From: Fibrobacter succinogenes
Lineage (GTDB): Bacteria > Fibrobacterota > Fibrobacteria > Fibrobacterales > Fibrobacteraceae
Direction of reading: 5' to 3'
Length of the DNA stretch: 39,197 nucleotides
Assembly: GCA_902771595.1 (NCBI GenBank)
Contig: CACXXH010000025.1
Location: 1 to 39,197 of the forward strand
Shown here: positions 15,142 to 23,363 of the stretch, one piece after another
How the letters are laid out: each line of letters starts with the position of its first letter
How positions within the stretch are numbered: position 1 is the first letter of the stretch
Notes under the pieces: model-generated
Databases searched by the model: none
What the model saw: only the letters and a program-made list of their open reading frames with translations
What the model was told of the DNA's origin: nothing
Made by a program: the position numbers and the translations under genes

Positions 15142-17259
15142 TTAAAGCCAATCGGATGCGGAAGCGTCGCTGGGCATGCGCCAGTCGGCGCGGGGCGAAA
15201 GCGAGATGGTTCCGACCTTCGGTCCGTCGGGAATGCAACTGCGCTTGAACTGCTGCGTAAAGAAACGCCTTATGAAGACGGCGAGCGCCTTGTCGATTTC
15301 TTCGTCAGTATGTTTGCCTGCGAAAGCGTATTTCGCGAGGAAGCGGAGCTTTTCGGGAGTGGCGCCGTATTTCGCAAAATGGTACAGGAAGAAGTCGTGA
15401 ATTTCGTAGGCACCGAGAATGCTTTCGGTTTTTTGCGCAATCTGGCCGCTTGAATCGGCGGGCAATAATTCCGGCGAGACGGGCGTATCGAGGATGTCGC
15501 GGAGAACTGCCGCGAGATGCTTTGCATTTTCATACGACGCTGCGGTTTCGCTGGTTTCAAGATGAGCGGCATCTCCGTTCTGTGTGGGAACTTCGCCGGT
15601 TTCAAGATGCGCCGCGGACCTGTCGGCGTACCAGTTCACGATATGGCGCACGAGCGTCTTGGGAATATCGCAGTTGACCGCATACATGGACATGTGATCG
15701 GCGTTGTAGGTGCTCCAGCCCAGCGCGATTTCGGAGAGGTCGCCCGTACCGATGACGATTCCGCCCTCGCTGTTTGCGATATCCATCAGGATTTGCGTGC
15801 GTTCGCGGGCCTGCACGTTCTCGTAAGTCACGTCGAGCTTTTGCGGGTCATGCCCGATATCGGCAAAATGCTGGAGGCACGCCTTCTGGATATCGACCGT
15901 GCGGAGCTCCACGCCCAAAAGTTTCGCGAGTTCTACCGCATTGTTCTTGGTGCGCTTGGTGGTACCGAACCCAGGCATCGTGAGCGCAAGTATTTCTGAT
16001 GCGGGGCGGTTCAACAGTTTGAATGTTTCCGCGACTACAAGAAGTGCGAGTGTTGAATCGAGACCGCCCGAAAGGCCGATGACCGCACGTTTGCTGCGTG
16101 TCGCCTCGAGTCGCTTCGCCAATCCCGCACACTGTATATTGAAAATCTCCGTGCAAGAAACATCGCGGCTTGCGAGATTGCCCGGTACAAACGGCGTCGG
16201 AGTGACAAAACGGTATTTAAGCGCATCGCACGCCCGAAGGCCTTCAAGTGTCGCCGCCCGCGCGATGACGGCACGGCTGTCGAAATCCTGGAACGATCCT
16301 TCGCTCAGGCGCTGCATATTCAGGCGTTGTACATCCACGTCGGCATAGACGATTTCGGTCTCACGCGCAAAGGGTTTGCTTTCGGCGAGCATGCTGCCGT
16401 TTTCCGCAATCATCAAGTGTCCGCTGAACACCATGTCCGTCGTAGATTCGTGCACTCCGGCAGAAGCATACACGTATGCGGCCATGCAACGCGCCGACTG
16501 GTTCAACACGAGATTCCTGCGGTAATCACGCTTGCCTACCAGCGCATCGCTTGCGGAGAGATTCACGATGACATTCGCTCCCGCGAGAGCGAGTTCACCG
16601 CTCGGAGGTGCCGGAGTCCACAAGTCTTCACAAAGTTCCACGCCAATGCGGACTTCGGAACCATCGCAATTTGCAGCCTTCGCACCGTCGTCGCTTGCGC
16701 AGTCATCAACCGCGCTAGAAGTTCCGCAGCCCTTCACCGTAATGAAATTCGTGACGGGCACCTCGCCTATGCCTTCTATCGTGCACGTTACGGCACCTGC
16801 GACATTTGTATAGCCCGCGACATTCCCTGTCGAAACACTGCACGCCCCACGCAACAAATCGCGTCCGCTCGAAAAATGCCTTTTCTCGTAGAACTCGCGC
16901 TGGTTCGGCAAATGAATCTTAGGCGTTACCGCAATCACCTTGCCGCGCTGCACAAAGGCGGCGCAGTTATACAGCCTGCCAAAAATGCGCAACGGCAGGC
17001 CCACAGCAATTACCGCATCGCTGTCGCCGAAAGCTTCCGCAATCCGCTTTAGCGCACGGGTACTGTTCCGCAACAGAAGTTCCTGGTGGAACAAGTCACC
17101 ACAGGTATAGCCCGTAATACACAACTCAGGGAAAACGACAAAAGCCGCCCCGTTAGAGACGGCAATTTTTGCGCTTTTGATAATCTCGTCCGTATTGAAG
17201 GCGGTATCGGCCACCTTCAACAGCGGAGAAATGCTTGCAAATCGGTAGAATCCAAACAT
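15142..17259 (-). CDS. nadE: Glutamine-dependent NAD+ synthetase
   Basis: The protein has 705 residues. The ATG at 17259 (MFGFYRFASISP) is preferred to an in-frame TTG at 17283, because the family begins with this motif. It amidates nicotinate adenine dinucleotide, using glutamine nitrogen. The N-terminal nitrilase-fold glutaminase has its triad in FPELCITGY (Glu 45), TPKIHLPN (Lys) and GVELCEDLW (Cys 210); the C-terminal synthetase has the ATP loop SGGLDST near residue 397. Two segments look inserted relative to the family as I know it: about 50 residues before GVELCED, rich in Gly, Ala, Asp and Cys, and about 35 residues after VNWYADRS with the duplicated peptide AAHLETGE/AAHLETSE. It follows gltBD on the same strand and consumes glutamine, fitting the nitrogen theme. 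Confidence 0.95.
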   Translation of the reverse strand: MFGFYRFASISPLLKVADTAFNTDEIIKSAKIAVSNGAAFVVFPELCITGYTCGDLFHQELLLRNSTRALKRIAEAFGDSDAVIAVGLPLRIFGRLYNCAAFVQRGKVIAVTPKIHLPNQREFYEKRHFSSGRDLLRGACSVSTGNVAGYTNVAGAVTCTIEGIGEVPVTNFITVKGCGTSSAVDDCASDDGAKAANCDGSEVRIGVELCEDLWTPAPPSGELALAGANVIVNLSASDALVGKRDYRRNLVLNQSARCMAAYVYASAGVHESTTDMVFSGHLMIAENGSMLAESKPFARETEIVYADVDVQRLNMQRLSEGSFQDFDSRAVIARAATLEGLRACDALKYRFVTPTPFVPGNLASRDVSCTEIFNIQCAGLAKRLEATRSKRAVIGLSGGLDSTLALLVVAETFKLLNRPASEILALTMPGFGTTKRTKNNAVELAKLLGVELRTVDIQKACLQHFADIGHDPQKLDVTYENVQARERTQILMDIANSEGGIVIGTGDLSEIALGWSTYNADHMSMYAVNCDIPKTLVRHIVNWYADRSAAHLETGEVPTQNGDAAHLETSETAASYENAKHLAAVLRDILDTPVSPELLPADSSGQIAQKTESILGAYEIHDFFLYHFAKYGATPEKLRFLAKYAFAGKHTDEEIDKALAVFIRRFFTQQFKRSCIPDGPKVGTISLSPRADWRMPSDASASDWL
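15553..15609 (-). repeat. Duplicated 12-mer inside the nadE insertion
   Basis: GGTTTCAAGATG occurs at 15553-15564 and 15598-15609, 45 bp apart and in the same frame. It encodes the repeated HLET peptide of the low-complexity insertion in NadE. Confidence 0.8.
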
Positions 17260-17269
17260 AATTCCGCGC

Positions 17270-17303
17270 TGTTTAAGCCACAAAATTGTTTAAGCCACAA
17301 AAT
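17270..17303. repeat. Perfect 17-bp tandem duplication between gltD and nadE
   Basis: TGTTTAAGCCACAAAAT occurs at 17270-17286 and again at 17287-17303 with no gap. It lies immediately upstream of the nadE start and just after the gltD stop, so it lengthens the intergenic spacer. Confidence 0.95.
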
Positions 17304-17311
17304 AATTCAAG

Positions 17312-18676
17312 CTACTTGAGGGCAGCGACTTTCGCCTTCGCGTCGGCCATGGCACGCACCACGAGGGAGGCTCCGTTCGCACAGTCACCCACCGCATGAA
17401 TATGACGGGCCGGGTCTGCAATAATCGCAGTTCTCGGAGTGAGTTGCAGGCCCAGGTCGTTCACGATACCTTCGGCAGGCACGCCGGTAAAGCCCATGGC
17501 GAGTACCACCAAATCGGTATCGATGACCTCGGTAGAATTCGGGACTTCGTTCGGCTTGAGCGGGCGACCCTGCGGGGACATTTCCCATTCCACGCGAACC
17601 GCTTCCACTCCGGCCACGCGGCCGTCCTTCACGATGAACTGCTTGGAAGAAACATTCCAACGGCGCTCGCCGCCTTCGTGCTGGGCGTAGCTGGTACGAA
17701 GCATGTACGGCCAATCGGGCCACGGCGTAGACGGGGAACGCTCCTCGGGCGGCTTCGGCATGAATTCCACCTGAAGCACGCTTTCGCATCCTTCACGAAT
17801 GGCCTTGCCCACGCAGTCGTTACCCGTATCGCCACCGCCGATGACCAAGACCTTGCGGCCCTTCGCGCTGAACTTTTCGGGATTGGCTTCGCCCGGCATT
17901 TCGGCACCGTGCAAGAAGTCAAGAGCGAGGAAGATACCTTCGGCTTCGCGGCCCGGGATTTTCAGGTCGCGCGCATTCGGAGTTCCAATCGCGAGGAAGA
18001 CTTCGTCAAAATTCTTGTGGATGTATTCCGCCGCGATGTCCTTCCCTATTTCGGTATTGTAGACGAACTTGATTCCGGCGGCCTCGAGCAGAGCAATGCG
18101 ACGGTCAATAATAGACTTGTCAAGTTTCCAGTTCGGGATACCGTAGCGCAGCAGGCCACCCGCCTTTTCACGTTTTTCGTAAACTGTAACCGCATAACCC
18201 TTGCGGCGGAGCGCCTCGGCGGCAAACAGGCCCGAAGGACCCGAGCCGATAACCGCGGCAGACTTTCCGTTGGGTTCTGCAGCCGGGAGCACCACGCGGC
18301 CTTCTTCGAAAGCGGTCTCGATGATGAATTTCTCAATCTGGCGAACCATCACCGGGTCGTTATGCACGTTGCCGGTACAGGCGGATTCGCAGAGCGCGGG
18401 GCACACGCGGCCCGTAAACTCCGGGAAGAACGCCGTCTTGCTGATGATATCATAGGCGCGTTCCGCATTCCCCGCGGCAATCGCCGCATTGAATTCGGGG
18501 ACGAGGTTTCCCAGCGGGCAACCTGCGCCATGGCAGAACGGGATACCGCATGTGTGGCAGCGGCCCGCCTGGTTTATGACATCAATCGAAGTGAGCCTGC
18601 GTTCGACTTCCTTGTTGTCCTTGATGCGCTCTTCGACAGGGCGGTAGATATCTTGAATTCGGGTTACTTGTTCCAT
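17312..18676 (-). CDS. gltD: Glutamate synthase small subunit
   Basis: The protein has 454 residues. It passes electrons from NADPH through FAD and iron-sulfur clusters to the large subunit. The N-terminal cluster domain has CHTCGIPFCHGAGC and CPALCESACTG; the FAD Rossmann motif is VIGSGPSGLFAAEALRRKG; the NADPH motif is VIGGGDTGNDCVGKA; the C-terminal AVGDCANGASLVVRAM closes the FAD site. It is seven bases downstream of gltB, same operon. Length and motifs are normal. Confidence 0.97.
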   Translation of the reverse strand: MEQVTRIQDIYRPVEERIKDNKEVERRLTSIDVINQAGRCHTCGIPFCHGAGCPLGNLVPEFNAAIAAGNAERAYDIISKTAFFPEFTGRVCPALCESACTGNVHNDPVMVRQIEKFIIETAFEEGRVVLPAAEPNGKSAAVIGSGPSGLFAAEALRRKGYAVTVYEKREKAGGLLRYGIPNWKLDKSIIDRRIALLEAAGIKFVYNTEIGKDIAAEYIHKNFDEVFLAIGTPNARDLKIPGREAEGIFLALDFLHGAEMPGEANPEKFSAKGRKVLVIGGGDTGNDCVGKAIREGCESVLQVEFMPKPPEERSPSTPWPDWPYMLRTSYAQHEGGERRWNVSSKQFIVKDGRVAGVEAVRVEWEMSPQGRPLKPNEVPNSTEVIDTDLVVLAMGFTGVPAEGIVNDLGLQLTPRTAIIADPARHIHAVGDCANGASLVVRAMADAKAKVAALK

Positions 18677-18683
18677 AGTCGCC

Positions 18684-21600
18684 TCATCCCTTCTTTGCCA
18701 AAGCGTTGCGGTAGTCGATCGGGAATATCTTCACGAATTTCGGGCGTTCGCTGTTCCAGTTTTCGAGAATGCGCTTGCCCTTCTCGCTGCCCGTCGCCTG
18801 GACGTGCTGATTAATGATATCGAGCAGTTCGCTTTCGCTGTCGGTCCCCGGAAGTACGCTTTCGAGGTCAGCGGAATCTACGTTGCAGCTCAAGTCGAAA
18901 TGGCCCGTTTCGTCGTACACGTAGGCAAATCCACCCGTCATGCCCGCGGCGAAGTTCACGCCCACACGACCGAGCACCACCACGCGACCGCCCGTCATGT
19001 ATTCGCAGCCGTGGTCGCCCACGCCTTCCGATACCAGGAGCATGCCCGAGTTACGGATACCGAAGCGTTCGCCCGCAAGACCGTTGATGAAGATCTTGCC
19101 CGAGGTTCCGCCGTAACCGATGACGTTACCGGCAATCACGTTGTCTTCGGCCTTGAAGCTTGCGTTGTGCGGCGGGCGCACGACAATCTTACCACCCGAG
19201 AGGCCCTTGCCCATAAAGTCGTTCGCTTCGCCTTCGAGATCGAGCGTGACACCCGGAGCGAGGAATGCGCCGAAGCTCTGGCCTGCGACACCGTGCAGGT
19301 GAACCTTGATGGTGTCTTCGGGGAGGCCCTTCACGCCGAAGTGTTCGTCCACCTCGCCGGAAAGCTCCGTACCCACCGTACGGTCGGTGTTGTGCACCAC
19401 CGTGCAAAGTTCCACGGGAGCACCGCTCTTGAGCGTGTCTGTCACAAACGGCAGGAGTTCGCGGCGGTCGAAGTTCACAAGTTCTTCCTTCACGAAACTC
19501 TTGTCGAAGGACTTGATGCCGCCATTGACGGTTTCGAAAATCTTCGAGAAATCGAGGTTGTGGGCCTTGTAGAAGGCAATCGCCTCGTCGCGTTCCAGAA
19601 GGTCGCTGCGGCCGCAGGCTTCGGCAAGGCTCTTGAGGCCAAGGCTTGCGAGAATTTCGCGGACTTCGTCGGCGATGAAGAAGAGGAAGTTTTCCACGTA
19701 TTCGGGCTTGCCGGCAAAGCGCTTGCGGAATTCAGGATCCTGCGTAGCGATACCCATGGGGCACTGGTTCGTATGGCACTTGCGGTCCATAACGCAACCG
19801 AGGCTCACGAGCAGGTTGGTAGCAAAGCCGAATTCTTCGGCACCGAGGAGGGCTGCCACCACGATGTCGCGGCCTGTCTTGAGCTGGCCATCGACCTGGA
19901 GCTTGATGCGACCGCGCAGGTCGTTGAGCACAAGCGTCTGTTCCGCTTCGGCAATACCGAGTTCCCACGGAAGGCCGGCATGCTTGATGGAAGTGAGCGG
20001 AGATGCGCCCGTACCGCCATCGTGACCGGAAATCAGCACCACGTCGGCATGAGCCTTCGCGACACCCGCGGCAATCGTACCCACGCCCACTTCGGAGACG
20101 AGCTTCACGGAAACACGGGCCTTCGGGTTGGCGTTGCGCAGGTCGTAAATGAGCTGTGCCAGGTCTTCGATGGAGTAAATATCGTGATGCGGCGGCGGAG
20201 AAATCAAGGAGACATTCGGAATCGAGTGACGGATGCGGGCCACGAATTCGTTCACCTTGTGAGCCGGCAGCTGGCCGCCTTCACCGGGCTTCGCACCCTG
20301 TGCCATCTTGATCTGCAAATCCTTCGCGTGGCGGAGGTAGTCAATCGTCACACCAAAGCGGCCCGATGCCACCTGGCGAATCGCAGAACTGCGGATATCG
20401 CCGTTCGCAGCCGGAGTATCGCGGTCGGGGTCTTCACCACCTTCACCGCAGTTGCTCATGGCACCGATGCGGTTCATGGCAATAGCAATCGTTTCGTGCG
20501 CTTCGGGGCTCAAGGAGCCAAGGCTCATGGCACCCGCGACGAAGTGCTTCAAGATAGATTCACGGCTTTCGACCTCATTGATGTCGATCGGAGTCGTCTG
20601 CTTGAACTTGAAGAGCCCGCGGAGCGTCGCCTGACGTTCAGACTGGTCGTTGATGAGCTTGCTGTAAACCTTGAACTTTTCGTAATCGCCACCCTGCACC
20701 GCCTGGCGGAACGCGGCGAGCGACTGCGGAGTCCATAGATGCTTTTCGCCTTCCTTGCGGAATGCGTACTGGCCGCCCGACTGCAAGACCTTGCTTGCAT
20801 CGGCAAACGCAATCTTCTGGCGCTCGCCCACTTCGCGGGCAATCTCTTCGAGGCCGATACCTTCGATACGGCTTGCCGTACCCGGGAGGAACTTCTCGAT
20901 GAGTTCGTGGTTCAAGCCCACAGCTTCGAAAATCTGTGCACTGCGGTAGCTGCGGAGCGTCGATATACCCATCTTCGACATAATCTTGAGCAAGCCCTTG
21001 TCCACTGCCTTTACATAATTTGCAGCAGCCGTCACCGGGTCCACATCCAGATCGCCGTTGTGGCACATGTTGGTGATGCTTTCGAAAGCGAGGTACGGGT
21101 TGATGACTGTCGCGCCGTAACCAAGAAGCAGTGCAAAGTGCATCACTTCGCGCACTTCACCGCTCTGCACAATCAGGCCGATTTCGGGGCGCACGCCCGC
21201 TTCCACCAAGGCGCGGTTCACAGCGGCAGTCGCCAAGAGAGACGGCATCGGCACGTAACCCCAGTCGATGTTCTTGTCCGAAAGTACAATGATATCGAAT
21301 TTGTCGTTCACCGCACGCACGGCATCGCCTGCGAGGTTCTGCAAGGCGGCTTCCAGCACTTCGCCATTTCCGCCGAGCGGGAACTGCATCTTGAGCACTT
21401 TCGCCTTGAACGCCTTGTCACCGATATTTTCAAAACGGCGGATTTCGTCTTCGGTTACGATCGGGCGCGGAATCTTGATGAGGTGCGCCTGTTCCGGAGT
21501 TTCTTCCAAAATGTTGCCGTGGTTGCCGATGTAGGTCGTCAAGCTCATCACGAGCTCTTCACGGATCGGGTCGATAGGCGGGTTCGTCACCTGGGCGAAC

Positions 21601-23102
21601 AGTTGCTTGAAGTAGTTGAACAGCGGCTGCGGCTTGTCCGAAAGCACGGCGAGCGCGGCATCGTTACCCATGGAACCGATAGGTTCTGCACCGTTCTTCG
21701 CCATCGGCTGCAGAATGATGCTCAGGTCTTCTGCCGAGTAGCCGAAGCGCTTCTGCTGCACCAAAATATCTTCCGGAACGTCGGACGGGTTGATTTCGCT
21801 GAAGAGGCCGCGGACGCTCATCTTGTTTTCGGCGACCCAACGGCGGTAAGGCTTGGCTCTCGCCACCTGAGCCTTCATTTCGGCGTTCTTCAAAATCCTG
21901 TGGTTTTCGAGGTCGAGGTAGATGATTTCACCCGGTTTCAGGCGGCCCTTCTCCTCGACTTCATCGTCGTGCAAGTCGAGCACGCCAGTTTCGGAAGCCA
22001 TCACGAAGAGGCCATCTTTACACAAAGTGTAACGTGCCGGACGGAGACCGTTGCGATCGAGAATCGCACCCGCATTCACGCCGTCAGAGAAAGCGACTGC
22101 GGCCGGGCCGTCCCACGGTTCCATGAGCATGGATTCGTATTCGAAGAAGCCACGCACGTCGCGGCCCAGGTAATGCTTCTTGCCCCAAGCCTGAGGCATG
22201 AGCATCATCATCGCATGCGGGAGGCTACGGCCCGCTGCGACGAGGAGCTCAAACATGTTGTCAAGGCTAGCAGAGTCGCTCTGACCCGCCGGAACAAGCG
22301 GCAGAAGTTTCTGCAGGTCGTCACCGATAACTTCGCTCTTCAGGTGCGGCTCACGAGCACGCAGGCTGTTCAGGTTACCGCGCAGGGTGTTGATTTCACC
22401 GTTGTGCGCGAGGTAGCGGAACGGATGCGCGAGCGGCCATGTCGGGAACGTGTTCGTGGAGTAACGCTGGTGAACAAGGGCTATCGGGGACTCGAAATCG
22501 AGATCGTTCAAGTCCTTGTAGAATCCTTCAATCTGGCTAGCCAGAAGCAGGCCCTTGTACACGATGCTGCGGCGGCTGCAGCTGCAGACGTACAGGCCCT
22601 TGCAGGCCTTTTCCATCAGGCGGCGTACCACGTAAAGCTTGATATCGAACGCCTGGTCAGATTCAAAGGAAGAACCGTCGAAGAACACCTGGCGGATATG
22701 CGGAAGGGTCTCGCGGGCGGTGCGGCCGATTTTCTCGGGATTCACCGGCACTTCGCGGTAAATCAGGACTTTCACGCCCTCGGCCTCGGCGATTTCCTTA
22801 ATCTTGGCGTCAAAGGCCACGGCATCGAGCGAATTGTCCACAAAGTACATCGCCACACCGTAACGTTCAGGAAGCGTCGGATAAAGCTTACGGAAGAACT
22901 TGTGCGGCATAGAAAGCAAAAGACCCGCACCGTCACCGGTTTCCGGGTCTCCGCCTGCCGCACCGCGGTGCATGAGCCTCTTCAAAACAGTAATGCCCTG
23001 CAGCACAATCTGGTGCGAGGCGACATTATTAATATTGGCGACCAGGCCGACACCACAGGCGTCGTGTTCGTTCATCGGGTCGTAGAGAGCTTGAGCGTTC
23101 AT
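18684..23102 (-). CDS. gltB: Glutamate synthase large subunit
   Basis: The protein has 1472 residues, normal for the bacterial GOGAT alpha subunit, which makes two glutamates from glutamine and 2-oxoglutarate. The first 15 residues are a propeptide; the nucleophile is Cys 16 in EHDACGVG. The glutaminase domain is followed by the central domain, the FMN-binding synthase domain (MAQGAKPGEGGQLPAHKV, VSVKLVSEVGVGTIAAGV, SGHDGGTGASPLTS), the 3Fe-4S cysteines in LGCVMDRKCHTNQCPMG, and the C-terminal beta-helix domain (GGTSGKIFINGLAGERFGIR). A ribosome binding site AAAGG precedes the start. It is transcribed from the sigma-54 promoter at 23158-23173 and forms, with glnA elsewhere in the window, the GS-GOGAT cycle. 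Confidence 0.98.
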   Translation of the reverse strand: MNAQALYDPMNEHDACGVGLVANINNVASHQIVLQGITVLKRLMHRGAAGGDPETGDGAGLLLSMPHKFFRKLYPTLPERYGVAMYFVDNSLDAVAFDAKIKEIAEAEGVKVLIYREVPVNPEKIGRTARETLPHIRQVFFDGSSFESDQAFDIKLYVVRRLMEKACKGLYVCSCSRRSIVYKGLLLASQIEGFYKDLNDLDFESPIALVHQRYSTNTFPTWPLAHPFRYLAHNGEINTLRGNLNSLRAREPHLKSEVIGDDLQKLLPLVPAGQSDSASLDNMFELLVAAGRSLPHAMMMLMPQAWGKKHYLGRDVRGFFEYESMLMEPWDGPAAVAFSDGVNAGAILDRNGLRPARYTLCKDGLFVMASETGVLDLHDDEVEEKGRLKPGEIIYLDLENHRILKNAEMKAQVARAKPYRRWVAENKMSVRGLFSEINPSDVPEDILVQQKRFGYSAEDLSIILQPMAKNGAEPIGSMGNDAALAVLSDKPQPLFNYFKQLFAQVTNPPIDPIREELVMSLTTYIGNHGNILEETPEQAHLIKIPRPIVTEDEIRRFENIGDKAFKAKVLKMQFPLGGNGEVLEAALQNLAGDAVRAVNDKFDIIVLSDKNIDWGYVPMPSLLATAAVNRALVEAGVRPEIGLIVQSGEVREVMHFALLLGYGATVINPYLAFESITNMCHNGDLDVDPVTAAANYVKAVDKGLLKIMSKMGISTLRSYRSAQIFEAVGLNHELIEKFLPGTASRIEGIGLEEIAREVGERQKIAFADASKVLQSGGQYAFRKEGEKHLWTPQSLAAFRQAVQGGDYEKFKVYSKLINDQSERQATLRGLFKFKQTTPIDINEVESRESILKHFVAGAMSLGSLSPEAHETIAIAMNRIGAMSNCGEGGEDPDRDTPAANGDIRSSAIRQVASGRFGVTIDYLRHAKDLQIKMAQGAKPGEGGQLPAHKVNEFVARIRHSIPNVSLISPPPHHDIYSIEDLAQLIYDLRNANPKARVSVKLVSEVGVGTIAAGVAKAHADVVLISGHDGGTGASPLTSIKHAGLPWELGIAEAEQTLVLNDLRGRIKLQVDGQLKTGRDIVVAALLGAEEFGFATNLLVSLGCVMDRKCHTNQCPMGIATQDPEFRKRFAGKPEYVENFLFFIADEVREILASLGLKSLAEACGRSDLLERDEAIAFYKAHNLDFSKIFETVNGGIKSFDKSFVKEELVNFDRRELLPFVTDTLKSGAPVELCTVVHNTDRTVGTELSGEVDEHFGVKGLPEDTIKVHLHGVAGQSFGAFLAPGVTLDLEGEANDFMGKGLSGGKIVVRPPHNASFKAEDNVIAGNVIGYGGTSGKIFINGLAGERFGIRNSGMLLVSEGVGDHGCEYMTGGRVVVLGRVGVNFAAGMTGGFAYVYDETGHFDLSCNVDSADLESVLPGTDSESELLDIINQHVQATGSEKGKRILENWNSERPKFVKIFPIDYRNALAKKG

Positions 23103-23157
23103 AAATTTCCTTTCTGCATTCAGCGCAACCGCGCCTTATTATTTTGCGAAAAGGATT

Positions 23158-23173
23158 TGCAAAATTCGTGCCA
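23158..23173 (-). promoter_or_regulatory. Sigma-54 promoter of gltBD
   Basis: On the minus strand it reads TGGCACGAATTTTGCA; GG is at 23172-23171 and GC at 23160-23159, ten bases between. The start of transcription should be near 23147, about 45 bases before the gltB ATG. Confidence 0.9.
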
Positions 23174-23207
23174 ATTTTCACGAACCCCCGCAAATTATTG
23201 AAAAAGC

Positions 23208-23224
23208 GGAAAGAAAATGTAAAA
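23208..23224 (-). promoter_or_regulatory. TTTTACATTTT element upstream of gltB
   Basis: On the minus strand the 11-mer TTTTACATTTT occupies 23224-23214, about 41 bp upstream of the -24 GG. The plus-strand 16-mer GGAAAGAAAATGTAAA (23208-23223) recurs exactly at 37072-37087 before carA. It is a candidate activator-binding site, by recurrence only. Confidence 0.5.
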
Positions 23225-23309
23225 GTCGGCATTTTCGGTTTCATTTTCCTTAAAACGTCATTTCAAAATTTGTAAAACGCACACCTACTATTACAATTTG
23301 TGTAATAAG

Positions 23310-23337
23310 CAAAACCGCACGCAATCGAGCGTACGGT
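23310..23337 (-). terminator. Terminator of the first feo operon
   Basis: On the minus strand ACCGTACGC (23337-23329) pairs fully with GCGTGCGGT (23322-23314), with one G-U pair, followed by TTTTGC. The plus-strand version has a mismatch, so the direction is minus. Confidence 0.7.
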
Positions 23338-23363
23338 CTTTTTCATTTTTTGTCAAATTGGGC

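Noticed and set aside
18804..23201. Long plus-strand frames (644 and 820 codons) opposite gltB
   Set aside because: Shadows of the highly GC-skewed gltB codons; gltB has full-length family motifs on the minus strand.
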